64,000 nucleotides of DNA. Origin: an uncultured Chlorobiaceae bacterium (GTDB lineage: Bacteria; Bacteroidota; Chlorobiia; Chlorobiales; Chlorobiaceae). The stretch is from positions 124,001-188,000 of the forward strand of contig CAJEXI010000001.1 of assembly GCA_903994455.1 (NCBI GenBank), read 5' to 3'. The translations under genes and the position numbers were made by a program. The notes beneath the pieces were generated by a model. It had not been told where the DNA came from, did no database searches, and saw nothing but the letters and a program-made list of their open reading frames with translations. Shown here piece by piece: positions 16,517-26,010 of this stretch; the first letter of the stretch is position 1; the number at the start of each line of letters is the position of its first letter.

Positions 16517-16761
16517 GGCTGTTTCCGGCTTATAAGGCCATCTTGAAGTTCAATTGCTCCCATAAGAAACAAGAGGTCAAGAGTAAGGACGTAGGTATCG
16601 TAACGCAGCGCAGTTTTTTTTCTCTCTGCGCTCGTGACAGAACGGGTGATCTCTTCCCAGAGTGAAGAGACAGTCCTTGGCTGTGCCAAATGAGTGAGCA
16701 AGCGTGCTCCGACGGTGAGCAGTGCTCGTTCTTGCGATAAGTGTTTGGTTGGCAGAATCAT
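16513..16761 (-). CDS. ABC-three component system middle component (MC6-like)
   Basis: This 82-residue protein starts MILPTKHLSQERALLTVGAR and continues with SLWEEI and YVLTLDLLFLMGAIELQDG. It matches the short 'middle component 6' of ABC-3C conflict systems, a winged-helix-like adaptor between the ATPase and the effector. It overlaps both neighbours by 4 bases (ATGA at each end), so the three genes are translationally coupled. It is the only unbroken gene of the operon. Confidence 0.8.
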   Translation of the reverse strand: MILPTKHLSQERALLTVGARLLTHLAQPRTVSSLWEEITRSVTSAERKKTALRYDTYVLTLDLLFLMGAIELQDGLISRKQP

Positions 16762-17659
16762 TTGAAAACAGCTCCGGGTTCTTCAAAAATATCGCAACGC
16801 TCAAAATAGTATGCCAGCACAGTCAATACCGCCATCTGATGTTCCGGTGTCCCAATCTGGGTTCCGCCAGCCCATGTTTGTAGCTCAGTGAATATCCTGT
16901 TCGGGAGCATTGTTCCACGTAACTCCTCGTGTTTTTTGCGAAAGGAAACAGCCAGACGTTCACCCAAGGATTCATCATACCATGTGTCAAGGAATGCAGA
17001 AACCAATGGAGATTTTGTCAAGCCACTCTTGATTAAGGTACTTACGCTTTCGGTCAGATCGTTAGCCTCAATTTTGCCCGGCGGAATGGCTTTCACGGTA
17101 GAACTGGATGGTAGTGCCTTGCATTCCAGTGACTCCAACACAATTTGAATCTCTTTGAACCCAAGTTACGCCATTGTTTCTTCGTCAGGAGCATGACCAA
17201 ACCAGGAGATGCGGTCGTCAAGAGAAAGTTTATGAAAAATCTGTCGCAATTCCTCAAAACCCCAAGGCTCCAGAGTAATGCCTGCATTGACATCCTCAAA
17301 CTTCAGCAACAGCTCTTGAACATGAGGAGGAAGCCCATCTATAGCGTTATGGACAAAAGCCCATTTGTCGAAGTACTTGCCCCAATGCTTTTTTGCACCT
17401 TCAAAATCTTCATTGATCTTTGTAATCGCTTTAGCTTTGTCCATCTCGTTGGGAGCATAAACCTGAAAGAGACGGCGATCCGATTTGAGAAAACATCATT
17501 TTTACGGTCTCCAATATTGCCCCACGGACGGCAGGCCATGAAATCGGCCTTGTAGGCAAAACCCATCAGCCGCTCAAAGAATGTCTGAAACTCGTCGCCT
17601 TTTGCCCGGAGAAACATATTCTCAAATTTTTCTTCATAATATGCGTCTCGCAGCTTCAT
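16758..17659 (-). pseudogene. ABC-3C effector / C-terminal-domain protein with a frameshift and a nonsense codon
   Basis: From ATG 17659 the frame encodes ENMFLRAKGDEFQTFFERL and ADFMACRPWGNIGDRKND, then drifts. Adding one base near 17490 restores GFLKSDRRLFQVYAPNEM and continues in the next frame to EETMA, a TAA at 17166-17168, and then in the same frame LGFKEIQIVLESLECKAL to the end at 16758. GDRKNDGFL...FQVYAP looks like a PD-(D/E)XK-type nuclease core, the expected effector of an ABC-3C system. With two separate lesions the protein cannot be made whole. The pattern points to a decayed operon and not to one sequencing error. Confidence 0.8.
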
Positions 17660-17805
17660 GGCTTATGCGTCAGTAGTCTTGGTATTCTTTTGCTCAATTG
17701 AGTGGAACAATACGAAAATACATCTGTTCTTCTTTTTTTTAGATAAAAAAGAGGACGTAGGCTGGAAATAAGCTCTTACCGGTGACATATCATTTATATC
17801 GAGAG

Positions 17806-18996
17806 TTATAACACATGGAAGAGGTTCGGAAATAATACCTCAACCGCTCCAACTGGAAAACGGAGGGACAAAGCGCCTTTCGGTGTCTCTGACCCAAGTA
17901 TCCCATTGCTGGTTAACGAGGAGAGGAGCGTTCTTGCCGTCCTCTCATTGAGACCGCTGATACGGCAGGCATCACCACGAGAGATTTCGCCTTTCAGCAA
18001 CACCATTTCAAGAATTGAGAAGGCCTCCGCTCTCCACCCCTGCCGCTCACCGTAAAAGCGCAATCGTTTAGCAAGGGCATCAAACTCAAACAGGCTCTCC
18101 ATAAAGGTTATCTGATCAAGCGATATCTTCAGGAACCAGATAATGAAGGTATTCAGAGCACACAGAGAGAGATTGCCCCTGCCATCAAGATCACCCTGGC
18201 GCGGCATATCGGCGTGATCCATCAGCCTCATATAATCATGTCGGCTTTCGAGCCCGCGAGCAAGGCCTCGCGATACTGACCAGAGTCCATGAGCGCCGAT
18301 GCCTGCATGGAGTGCCATGGCATGACTCATGAGACGACTTACCCGTCCGTTACCATCAAGAAAGGGGTGGATATAATTGAACCGGTGATGCGCCGCAGCC
18401 ATTGCCGCCAAACGCATTCCTTTTCCAAGTTTCTCAAACGCATACCGCTTTTCAAAATAATCCATAAATGCCGCAACGGTACTGCTCTCAGGCGGGAGGT
18501 GGCGGCCTAAAGCAACGTCATGTTCCGGTTGATTTCTGAAAGTGCCGGGAATAATTGGAATTCGCCCCTCTTTTTTTTGTAGATAACACATCGCTTCAGG
18601 AAGATCCCTGTAAAACTCCCGATGCAGCCAGGAGATAAAGCGGCATGATGCAGCATCATCAAGTGTTCCGGCAGCATAGAGCGCATCGATGTTCTGCTGC
18701 ACACGAATATGGGCCACCGCCTCTCTCTGGAGATCTCTCCGCTCTCCGTTGCTGTCAAACAGGTTCTGCAGCGCTCGCTCAATATCGCGAGGCATGGTGT
18801 TGTGCCCCTCAATAAGGTTGGAGTAGTAGCAGTTCATGACCCTGACAAGATCGGCGAGACTTGCCGCTGTTTTGGGGTGAAGCCGGTTTCCCAGCCGTTC
18901 AGCAGCGGTTGAGAGTGCAGCAATAAGATCAACAATCTCAGGCTCTAACGATTCCGGAAGGCAAGGCTCAAGACGTGGAGGTGTTTCAGTGATCAT
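17806..18996 (-). CDS. Fic family protein (class II, self-inhibited)
   Basis: The 396-residue protein carries the catalytic loop HPFLDGNGR (residues 210-218) with the essential His, Asp and Arg, so it should AMPylate or similarly modify protein targets using nucleotides. The inhibitory helix motif (S/T)xxxE(G/N) is present as SNLIEG (59-64) upstream of the Fic core, which defines class II Fic proteins that hold themselves inactive. A winged-helix domain follows at the C-terminus ([20 protein letters not shown]). It is a single gene with no partner antitoxin needed. Confidence 0.92.
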   Translation of the reverse strand: MITETPPRLEPCLPESLEPEIVDLIAALSTAAERLGNRLHPKTAASLADLVRVMNCYYSNLIEGHNTMPRDIERALQNLFDSNGERRDLQREAVAHIRVQQNIDALYAAGTLDDAASCRFISWLHREFYRDLPEAMCYLQKKEGRIPIIPGTFRNQPEHDVALGRHLPPESSTVAAFMDYFEKRYAFEKLGKGMRLAAMAAAHHRFNYIHPFLDGNGRVSRLMSHAMALHAGIGAHGLWSVSRGLARGLESRHDYMRLMDHADMPRQGDLDGRGNLSLCALNTFIIWFLKISLDQITFMESLFEFDALAKRLRFYGERQGWRAEAFSILEMVLLKGEISRGDACRISGLNERTARTLLSSLTSNGILGSETPKGALSLRFPVGAVEVLFPNLFHVL

Positions 18997-19250
18997 TTTA
19001 TTGCCGATTATGTGATGGCGCTTTCTCTTTGAGAATAAGACCTTATCAGCAATAATCCATAAAAATTGCCGATCATTTTGCCGATTTTTGTTGCGTGAGC
19101 ACGAGTGAGTTGAGGTGCAATAAAGTAGCGGATAGGTTCAGCTTTTGCCAAAAAAACTTTATACTTCGAGAGAGGCGCTTGATTGTTGCTTTATGCTGTG
19201 GAAGACTATCGAGATAATTTGGTGACTCTCATCATAAAATAACAATAACT
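18997..19250. other. Divergent intergenic region with TTGCCGAT repeats
   Basis: This region separates the minus-strand fic gene and the plus-strand UPF0175 gene. Three TTGCCGAT copies (about 19005, 19067 and 19078) sit close to the fic start and could be binding sites for the protein's own winged helix. That link is speculative. Confidence 0.35.
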
Positions 19251-19511
19251 ATGTTGAGCAATCCGAATATACTGAACATTCCTCAAGACATATTGGATTC
19301 GGCACGCCTGACAATAAATGATTTGCGAACAGAGCTAGCGGTCGGCTTGTATGCGCAGCGGTGTCTTTCAATCGGAAAGGCACATGAACTGGCCGATATG
19401 TCATTGTGGGAATTCCGTCAACTTCTGGCATTCCGGCGCATTTCACCTGATTATGATCTCTCTGACTTGGATAAAGATATTACAACGCTTCAGGAGTTAA
19501 GACGACTATGA
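19251..19511 (+). CDS. UPF0175 family antitoxin
   Basis: The 86-residue protein has the UPF0175 layout: an N-terminal strand (ILNIPQDILDSA), then LAVGLYAQRCLSIGKAHELA and the helix-turn-helix end MSLWEFRQLLAFRRI. UPF0175 proteins are antitoxins usually followed by a DUF3368 PIN-domain RNase. Here the downstream toxin gene starts in the normal ATGA overlap but is truncated after about a dozen codons. The antitoxin is thus an orphan. Confidence 0.85.
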   Translation: MLSNPNILNIPQDILDSARLTINDLRTELAVGLYAQRCLSIGKAHELADMSLWEFRQLLAFRRISPDYDLSDLDKDITTLQELRRL

Positions 19512-19546
19512 AGGTGGTCAGTAGTACTATTTTTCTATCACTCAAG
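19508..19546 (+). pseudogene. DUF3368 PIN-domain toxin, only the first ~13 codons left
   Basis: The ATG at 19508 overlaps the UPF0175 stop and encodes MKVVSSTIFLSLK. This fits the family start M.VVS.T..L..L, although the catalytic first Asp position reads Ser. At about 19546 the sequence switches to the DELN-tail remnant on the other strand. The rest of the nuclease is missing. Confidence 0.6.
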
Positions 19547-19547
19547 C

Positions 19548-19630
19548 GGTCAACACCTCATTCAATTCATCAATAATCGCCCCCATCCGCTCCCCGAAAA
19601 GCTGCCACATTTTGTCCCGCCAACTTTGCA
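19548..19630 (-). pseudogene. Decayed 3' end of a gene (DELN tail), copy 2
   Basis: The minus-strand frame ends KMWQLFGERMGAIIDELNEV then LTA-stop. It is the better preserved of two copies (the other at 14640-14760). I read it as the last ~30 codons of a large restriction or helicase-type gene truncated by the UPF0175/DUF3368 junction. Confidence 0.6.
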
Positions 19631-19861
19631 AAATGCTTGTTCAAAGGGCCCCGCTGATCACAGGTTATTTGCGCAACACCGGCGTAAAGGGTAAATTGCG
19701 GCGGGGTACGTTTCCAGATATCAGCAAAAAGGAGCCCGATGATGAAGACGAGGACAATGCTGAGCAGAGCTTGGCAGTTTGAGGGCGATGCTGGTCATGA
19801 TGGAGGAAATGTAGCCGCGCTTGTGACGTGGTTTGTTTTGCCGTTGCAAGGCATGTTAACC

Positions 19862-20842
19862 ATGATGACCCTGATCGCGAGAAAAGGTCAAAGCACACCA
19901 GAGGGCTTATACAAAACTCTTGCGCTGATTGGCATCATTTTTTTTTGTTTATTTGGAGTCTGTACTGCATCACAGAAAGATACGTCTATGCCTGAGAACT
20001 TTGTTTTTATAAACGGTGGTGAGTTTACGATGGGGAGCCCCGAGGGTGAGGTCGGGAGGGCCGAAGCCCGGGAGCTTTATCTGCAAAACCTGGGGATTGA
20101 CTACAGTGAGACGCAGCATCAGGTGAAGGTGAGCGACTTTGCCATGAGCAAATATGCGGTGACGGTAGCCGAGTTCAGGCGATTTGTAGAAGCCACAGGA
20201 TACCAGACAGATGCTGAACAAGAGGGTTTTAGCGTTGTTTATTTGGGTGAAAACGAGGGCGGATTCCAAAACGGTGTCAACTGGCGTTACGGCATAAGGG
20301 GGCTGTTGCGGCCTTCATCCGAGGCTAATCATCCTGTGGTGCATGTGAGCTGGAATGATGCCGTAGCATATTGTGCATGGATGTCGAAACAGACAGGGAA
20401 GACGTACCGTTTGCCAACGGAGGCTGAGCGTGAGTATGCGTGCCGCGCAGGCTCGACAACCCCGTTCAATACGGGAGAGAATCTGACCAGAGATCAGGCA
20501 AATATTGATGGAAGCAATACGTCCAGCAATAATTCGAAAGGTGGTTTCCTGCAAAACACGGTATCGGTGAACAGTTTTGTGCCGAATGCGCTGGGGTTGT
20601 ATAACATGCACGGGAATGTTACTGAATGGTGCAGTGACTGGTTTGGAGAACACTATTATGATGCATGTAAAGCATCAGGCTTAGTGACGAACCCCGCCGG
20701 GCCATCAACAGGGTCGGACCGTGTGCTTCGAGGCGGGAGCTGGAATCGCCCTGCGATGTTCTGCAGGACGGCTCTTCGCAACTCCTTCGCCCCCGACTAC
20801 CGGAATGCCTATGTTGGCTTCCGTCTGGTCTTAGTTCCTTAG
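19862..20842 (+). CDS. Secreted SUMF1/formylglycine-generating-enzyme-fold protein
   Basis: The start is taken at ATG 19862 (or 19865). The frame upstream overlaps the remains of another gene's tail, and from here a signal-peptide-like segment follows (LALIGIIFFCLFGVCTA). The mature part is a full SUMF1 domain: FVFINGGEFTMGSPEGE, FAMSKYAVTVAEFRRF, YRLPTEAEREYACRAG, LGLYNMHGNVTEWCSDWF and SDRVLRGGSWN, ending NAYVGFRLV. Most bacterial proteins of this fold act as binding or scaffold domains rather than sulfatase activators. No sulfatase gene is nearby, so enzymatic activity is not assumed. The location should be periplasmic. Confidence 0.85.
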   Translation: MMTLIARKGQSTPEGLYKTLALIGIIFFCLFGVCTASQKDTSMPENFVFINGGEFTMGSPEGEVGRAEARELYLQNLGIDYSETQHQVKVSDFAMSKYAVTVAEFRRFVEATGYQTDAEQEGFSVVYLGENEGGFQNGVNWRYGIRGLLRPSSEANHPVVHVSWNDAVAYCAWMSKQTGKTYRLPTEAEREYACRAGSTTPFNTGENLTRDQANIDGSNTSSNNSKGGFLQNTVSVNSFVPNALGLYNMHGNVTEWCSDWFGEHYYDACKASGLVTNPAGPSTGSDRVLRGGSWNRPAMFCRTALRNSFAPDYRNAYVGFRLVLVP

Positions 20843-21057
20843 CAACTTTGCGGCTCATTTTGACTTTGCGAAAAACGCCAGGTTACGGATGGAAATGAAT
20901 GGCTGGTGCCTCCTGTTTTTGCTGTTTCCTTCTATAATTTATTATCTTGCCTGTCAGTTTTCGCCCCTTTGCGCGGCAGTTTTTCCGCTGGCCTGCTGTT
21001 GTGACCCTATGACTTCACGAAATGATATTATTGGCCCATTATAAAAAGAGTTAACGA

Positions 21058-22734
21058 ATGAAGAAAAGTTCGAATAAGCAGTTGTTGATGAACAAGACCG
21101 GCGACGAGATACAGGTTGCGCTGGTCGATGAGGGTCGTCTGGTTGAGTTGATTATTGAGCGTCCCGAGAGTCGGAGAAGTATTGGTGATATTTACCTTGG
21201 CCGGGTGCACAAAGTTGTTGAGGGGTTGAAGGCGGCTTTTGTTGATATCGGTCAGAAGTCTGACGGGTTCCTCCATTTTTCGGATGTTGGCACAACCAAC
21301 GAGGATTACCGGGCGCTGATTGAGGATGATGAGGATGATGACGAGAATGGTGATGAGACTCCCCAGGCTGCCCGCTCCGGCAATGAACCGGCACCTGGTG
21401 CAACGGTGAAGCCGACGGCTCGCAGTGGCAGCAAGGCTCCTTCGGCAGATGAGCAGGAGCGGGCGGAAAAAAGGCAGTCCTATACGCAGATGATTGCGGG
21501 CAAGCTCAAGCCGAATGACTCTATTCTGGTGCAGGTTATTAAGGAACCGATCAGCAGCAAGGGATCTCGTCTTACTTCTGATATTACGATTGCCGGTCGC
21601 TTCATGGTGCTGCTGCCTTTTGGTGGAGGCCAGGTTGCGGTCTCACGCCGGGTTATTGCCCGCAAGGAGCGTTCACGGCTGAAGAAACTGGTGCGTTCCA
21701 TGCTTCCCGAAGGGTTTGGCGCTATTATTCGCACAGTGGCTGAAGACCAGGAGGAGACGCTCCTGAAGCAGGATCTTGAGAAACTGCTTGCCAAGTGGAC
21801 GCAGATTGAGGAACAGTTGCAGAATGCGGCTCCACCCCAGTTGATTTTCAAGGAGGATACTATCATATCGAGTGTTTTGCGCGACTCTCTTACCTCTGAT
21901 GTTGGTGAAATTGTTGCCAATTCTCCTGTGATTTACCAGGAGACGCTGAACTATATCCAGTGGGCGGCCCCTGAAATGGTGAAAAATGTCACCTTTTACC
22001 AGGGCAAGCTTCCGCTGTTTGAAGGCTACGGGATTGCCAAGGATGTGGAATCGATTTTTTCGCGGAAGGTGTGGCTCAAGTCGGGAGGTTATATCATTAT
22101 TGAGCATACGGAAGCGATGGTGGTGGTTGATGTCAACAGCGGACGTTATGCGGCAAAGTGTGAGCAGGAGGAGAACTCCCTGAAAACGAATCTTGAGGCG
22201 GCGCGTGAAGTGGTGCGGCAGTTGCGGTTGCGCGATATCGGCGGCATTATTGTGGTTGATTTCATCGATATGCTTGATCAGAAAAATGCCAAGAAGGTCT
22301 ATGACTCCATGAAGGCCGAGCTGCGCAATGACCGTGCCAAGTCGAATATTTTGCCGATGTCGGACTTTGGTATCATGCAGATTACTCGTGAAAGGATTCG
22401 GCCAAGCCTCATGCAGCGTATGGGCGACCAGTGCCCTGCGTGTGGAGGAAGTGGTGTGGTGCAGGCGCGCTTTACGACCATCAACCAGATAGAGCGGTGG
22501 TTGCGCAAGTATGCGCTTCAGCACCCGATGAAGTTTCAGCAGCTTGACCTTTATGTCAGCCCGACGGTTGTGGAGCCACTGCAGAACAGCGATTTAAAGA
22601 CGGAGCTGAAATGGTTTCTTCAGCACATGCTTTTTGTCCAGGTGAAGCCGGATGAAAGCCTCAGAAGTGACGATTTCAGGTTTTACAGCAGAAAAAACAA
22701 CAAGGATATTACCGCCGAATATGGCGACATCTAA
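21058..22734 (+). CDS. rng: Ribonuclease E/G family endoribonuclease
   Basis: The 558-residue protein has the RNase G layout: an N-terminal S1 domain ([20 protein letters not shown] and [14 protein letters not shown]), the DNase I-like catalytic core with [10 protein letters not shown] (about 354) and DFIDM (about 401), and the Zn-link CPACGGSG (about 459). It cleaves single-stranded RNA in rRNA/tRNA processing and mRNA turnover. It lacks the long degradosome scaffold of RNase E. A low-complexity acidic insertion ([12 protein letters not shown], residues ~88-100, then an Ala/Ser/Pro-rich stretch to ~140) sits within the S1 domain. The start has AAAGAG upstream. Confidence 0.93.
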   Translation: MKKSSNKQLLMNKTGDEIQVALVDEGRLVELIIERPESRRSIGDIYLGRVHKVVEGLKAAFVDIGQKSDGFLHFSDVGTTNEDYRALIEDDEDDDENGDETPQAARSGNEPAPGATVKPTARSGSKAPSADEQERAEKRQSYTQMIAGKLKPNDSILVQVIKEPISSKGSRLTSDITIAGRFMVLLPFGGGQVAVSRRVIARKERSRLKKLVRSMLPEGFGAIIRTVAEDQEETLLKQDLEKLLAKWTQIEEQLQNAAPPQLIFKEDTIISSVLRDSLTSDVGEIVANSPVIYQETLNYIQWAAPEMVKNVTFYQGKLPLFEGYGIAKDVESIFSRKVWLKSGGYIIIEHTEAMVVVDVNSGRYAAKCEQEENSLKTNLEAAREVVRQLRLRDIGGIIVVDFIDMLDQKNAKKVYDSMKAELRNDRAKSNILPMSDFGIMQITRERIRPSLMQRMGDQCPACGGSGVVQARFTTINQIERWLRKYALQHPMKFQQLDLYVSPTVVEPLQNSDLKTELKWFLQHMLFVQVKPDESLRSDDFRFYSRKNNKDITAEYGDI

Positions 22735-22750
22735 CAATAGAAAGCACGTT

Positions 22751-23614
22751 ATGGGACAGTATGAGGTATTGAAAGAGGCTATACTTGGTTTTTCATCGCT
22801 TGGCGCCGCTGCACTTTGGGACATTCCCGAGGCGCGGAAGGTTTTTGATGAGTTCAAGCAGTTGCTCAATGAAGGGAAGGTAAGGGCCGCAGAAAAATCG
22901 GGTGGCGAATGGGTGGTTAACTTCTGGGTGAAGGAGGGTATTTTGCTTGGCATGCGTCTCGGCAGACTGCAGGAAAGCTGTTTGTCGTTTGATGAGCCCG
23001 GTAATCGCTTTGCCTTTATTGACAAGGATACTTATCCTCTCAAGAAAATTACGATAGCAAACAATGTCCGTATTGTTCCTGGAGGCTCATCGGTGCGTGA
23101 TGGTTCCTATCTGGCCCCAACCGTCGTCATGATGCCGCCGGCTTATGTCAATGTAGGCGCTTATGTTGATGAGGGAACCATGATTGATTCGCACGCCCTT
23201 GTAGGGAGCTGCGCACAGGTAGGCAAAAAGGTGCATCTTTCTGCGGGGGTTCAGGTCGGTGGCGTGCTGGAGCCTGTCGGTGCCATGCCGGTCATTATTG
23301 AGGACGAGGTGATGGTCGGAGGTAACTGCGGCATTTATGAGGGTGCCATTGTTCGCGAGCGGGCGGTTATTGGTACTGGTGTCATCCTGAACGGTTCAAC
23401 GCCAGTGTATGATCTGGCCCGGAATGCCATTTACCGAAAAACGGCAGATGCTCCGCTGATCATTCCTGCAGGTGCGGTTGTTGTTGCCGGGTCACGCAGG
23501 ATCAAGGGTGACTTTGCCGCAGAGCATGGGCTTTCCATCTATACGCCGGTGATTATCAAATATCGTGACGAACGGACTGACAGCGCGACGGCTCTGGAAG
23601 AGGCTCTCAGGTGA
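22751..23614 (+). CDS. dapD: Tetrahydrodipicolinate N-succinyltransferase
   Basis: It catalyses succinylation of tetrahydrodipicolinate in diaminopimelate/lysine synthesis. The protein is a left-handed beta-helix hexapeptide-repeat acyltransferase: [58 protein letters not shown] and [13 protein letters not shown]. Candidate starts are ATG 22721, which overlaps the rng stop, and ATG 22751. I prefer 22751 ([11 protein letters not shown], 287 aa) because its first residues fit the family and the earlier stretch does not. The gene is likely cotranscribed with rng. Confidence 0.92.
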   Translation: MGQYEVLKEAILGFSSLGAAALWDIPEARKVFDEFKQLLNEGKVRAAEKSGGEWVVNFWVKEGILLGMRLGRLQESCLSFDEPGNRFAFIDKDTYPLKKITIANNVRIVPGGSSVRDGSYLAPTVVMMPPAYVNVGAYVDEGTMIDSHALVGSCAQVGKKVHLSAGVQVGGVLEPVGAMPVIIEDEVMVGGNCGIYEGAIVRERAVIGTGVILNGSTPVYDLARNAIYRKTADAPLIIPAGAVVVAGSRRIKGDFAAEHGLSIYTPVIIKYRDERTDSATALEEALR

Positions 23615-23617
23615 ACC

Positions 23618-25333
23618 ATGCAAAGCAACAAAGAGTGTAACGGACATCGGCACCTTTCTCGCTGGGAGAGGGTGCCGGGCCTTATGGCGGCTCTTCTTTT
23701 TTCCTTTTGTCTCTCGTCCTCTCCTCTTTCTGCGGTATCGGTTCACGAAAAGGAATATTTCGATATTATTAAGGGTGTCGATCTTTTTGGTGAGGTCTAT
23801 CACGAGGTCGCTACCGGTTATGTCGATCCGCTCAATGTCAGCGAACTGATGTCGGCGGGGATAGATGGCATGCTTCGTACTCTTGATCCGTACACGGTAT
23901 TTCTTGACGAAGAGGATTCCGGAGAGCTTGATGAGATGACCAGTGGCCAGTATGTCGGTGTTGGTCTTACCATTGCAACTCTTGATGGAGGCTATTTTGT
24001 GACATCCGTGGTTGAAGGCTATGCGGCTGCAAAAGCTGGCCTCAGAGTGGGCGACCGAATTCTTTCCATCAACAGCAAAGAGGTAACGAAAACCTCATTG
24101 GCCGAGGTTAAAGCGCAGATCAAGGGTGCGGCTGGCACGTCGCTGATCGTTCAGTTGGAGCGTCAGGGTGCGCCTCCAGTTACCGCTTCGCTGGTGCGGG
24201 AGGAGGTCCGGGTAAATTCGGTGAGTTATACGGCTCTTTTTCAGGGGATGGGCTATATTGAGATGAAGACGTTCAGTGCTCGTTCAGCCAATGATCTTCG
24301 GACCGCCATGCTGGGCCTTCTGCAGCAAGCCAGGGAGCAGCGTGTGCCTCTTAAAGGAATGATTCTTGATCTGCGAAACAATCCCGGAGGTCTGCTGAGT
24401 GCTGCTGTTGATGTTACCTCGCTGTTTGTTCGCAAAGGGAGTGAGGTGGTTTCCATTCGGGGCCGTTCGGCGGAAGTGGTAAAATCGTACAAAACAGAGG
24501 CCCCTCCTCTTGACGCAGCGATTCCCCTTGTGGTGCTTGTCAACAAAGAGAGTGCTTCTGCTGCAGAAATTGTTTCGGGTGCCATACAGGATCTGGATCG
24601 TGGAGTTATTCTTGGCGAGCGTTCTTTTGGCAAAGGGCTGGTGCAGTCAGTTATCAGGATCTCCTACGATAATACCCTGAAGCTTACAACGGCGAAATAC
24701 TATACTCCTTCAGGTCGTTTGATTCAGAAAGAGAATAAAGCGGCGCATGAGTCGCGCAAGGTGCTTCCCAAGGCTTCCGTGAAGACTGCAGCAGAGGTTT
24801 TCTATACCAAAAACAGGAGAAAAGTGTACGGCAGTGGTGGTATTATGCCTGATATTGAGCTTTCGGAACAGGTTACATCTCCCTATATGACGGAACTTCG
24901 CAAGAAAGGGATGCTTTTTCTTTTTGCTTCTCTCTACAGCTCCTCTTCTCCCCTCATGCCTCAGCAACCGCTCGACCGTCATCAGCTTTTGGCATCATTC
25001 GGCAACTTTCTCGGCGATAAAAAATTTGTCTATACCTCTGATGCAGAACGTCGCTTCAATGAGCTGAAAGAGAGCATGAAAAAAGTTCAGCCGGAACAGA
25101 ATGATATCGAACAGAAGAGTCTCAGCTCGCTGCGGCAGGAGATTGAACGGCTGAAGGCGCAGGAAATCGAGAAAGAGTCAACTGGAGTGGCAAAGGCTCT
25201 TGAAGTGGAGATTTTCCGCCATTATAACGAGCCTCTTGCGCGACGGGCGGAGCTTGATAATGATCCAGAGGTGGCAAAGGCGATTGAGGTTCTTTCCGAT
25301 TCCAGAAAGTATGCCTCGATTCTTCATCCCTGA
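23618..25333 (+). CDS. C-terminal processing peptidase (S41, CtpA/Prc-like)
   Basis: The 571-residue protease has a hydrophobic signal segment (LMAALLFSFCLSSSPLSA). A PDZ domain follows (GVGLTIATLDGGYFVTSVVE, AAKAGLRVGDRILSI). The S41 catalytic core has FSARSANDLRTA, the LDLRNNPGGLL block, the nucleophile Ser in NKESASAAEIVSG and the Lys in GERSFGKGLVQ. It should trim periplasmic proteins. The long C-terminal part (~160 residues) is coiled-coil-rich (QEIERLKAQEIEKE). It starts 3 bases after dapD. Its stop overlaps the convergent gene by 10 bases. Confidence 0.9.
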   Translation: MQSNKECNGHRHLSRWERVPGLMAALLFSFCLSSSPLSAVSVHEKEYFDIIKGVDLFGEVYHEVATGYVDPLNVSELMSAGIDGMLRTLDPYTVFLDEEDSGELDEMTSGQYVGVGLTIATLDGGYFVTSVVEGYAAAKAGLRVGDRILSINSKEVTKTSLAEVKAQIKGAAGTSLIVQLERQGAPPVTASLVREEVRVNSVSYTALFQGMGYIEMKTFSARSANDLRTAMLGLLQQAREQRVPLKGMILDLRNNPGGLLSAAVDVTSLFVRKGSEVVSIRGRSAEVVKSYKTEAPPLDAAIPLVVLVNKESASAAEIVSGAIQDLDRGVILGERSFGKGLVQSVIRISYDNTLKLTTAKYYTPSGRLIQKENKAAHESRKVLPKASVKTAAEVFYTKNRRKVYGSGGIMPDIELSEQVTSPYMTELRKKGMLFLFASLYSSSSPLMPQQPLDRHQLLASFGNFLGDKKFVYTSDAERRFNELKESMKKVQPEQNDIEQKSLSSLRQEIERLKAQEIEKESTGVAKALEVEIFRHYNEPLARRAELDNDPEVAKAIEVLSDSRKYASILHP

Positions 25334-26010
25334 GCGGTGCTCAACTGCTTTTGTTGATACTCCCTGATTTTGCGGTGTGCTCCGAAGGCAATCATGAGGT
25401 TGCTCACGGTGAGCAGGCTTTCGGCAACTCCGTGCAGCAGGTCGTCGTGTGACAGTGTCGGATATCCCCTTACCTGGGTGGCAAGGTACATGCAGAAGAT
25501 GGTGAAGGAGATGAAAACCACCACAAACCAGAAGCCGGCAATGGTCAAGGCTGAAAAAATGGTTTTGTCGCGTTTGTGGACGATCAGCAGCAGTACCAGA
25601 AAGGCGAGATAGACGACGCTTGAGAGTTGCAGAATGGCATCGAAGATATCGGCACCCAGGTATGATTGCGGTTTTCCGGCAATCATGATGGCGGCAATGG
25701 CGGCGCTATACCCTGCAACGGGCGCTTTTTTGGTCGATTTCAGCAGGTTGAGGGTTGCAAGGAGGAGTGCCGTGCTGCCAAAGAGATTGACGAGTTCTGA
25801 CATATCCAAAAGCAGTGGGACAGCGTCGCCGGTGATGTGGTAGCTCAGCACAAAAAAACTGCCGATCCAGTGTGGCAGCATGGCGAGTCCAAAGAGGCGG
25901 ATCTCGCGGCGGCCCGTTATTTTTCCATAGTAAAACAGCAGGGCGGCACCGATTCCCCATTCAAGGGCAGAGGAGATATGAATGATCCAGTTGGGAAATG
26001 AGAGCAGCAT
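25324..26010 (-). CDS. DUF2499/Ycf49-like integral membrane protein
   Basis: The 228-residue protein has about six or seven membrane helices. Its first half (FPNWIIHISSALEWGIG, GLAMLPHWIGSFFVLSYHIT) resembles DUF2499, the Ycf49 family of cyanobacteria and plastids. The second part has helices like DUF3593. The gene directly follows the bchP stop, so it is in the glyS-bchP operon. Ycf49 has no proven function but is confined largely to phototrophs, which agrees with the neighbour. The resemblance is from memory of the family, not from an alignment. Confidence 0.65.
   Translation of the reverse strand: MLLSFPNWIIHISSALEWGIGAALLFYYGKITGRREIRLFGLAMLPHWIGSFFVLSYHITGDAVPLLLDMSELVNLFGSTALLLATLNLLKSTKKAPVAGYSAAIAAIMIAGKPQSYLGADIFDAILQLSSVVYLAFLVLLLIVHKRDKTIFSALTIAGFWFVVVFISFTIFCMYLATQVRGYPTLSHDDLLHGVAESLLTVSNLMIAFGAHRKIREYQQKQLSTAQG

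Noticed and set aside
21673..22524. 283-codon reverse frame inside the RNase E/G gene
   Set aside because: The forward strand encodes a full RNase E/G with all motifs. The reverse product has no recognisable domain.
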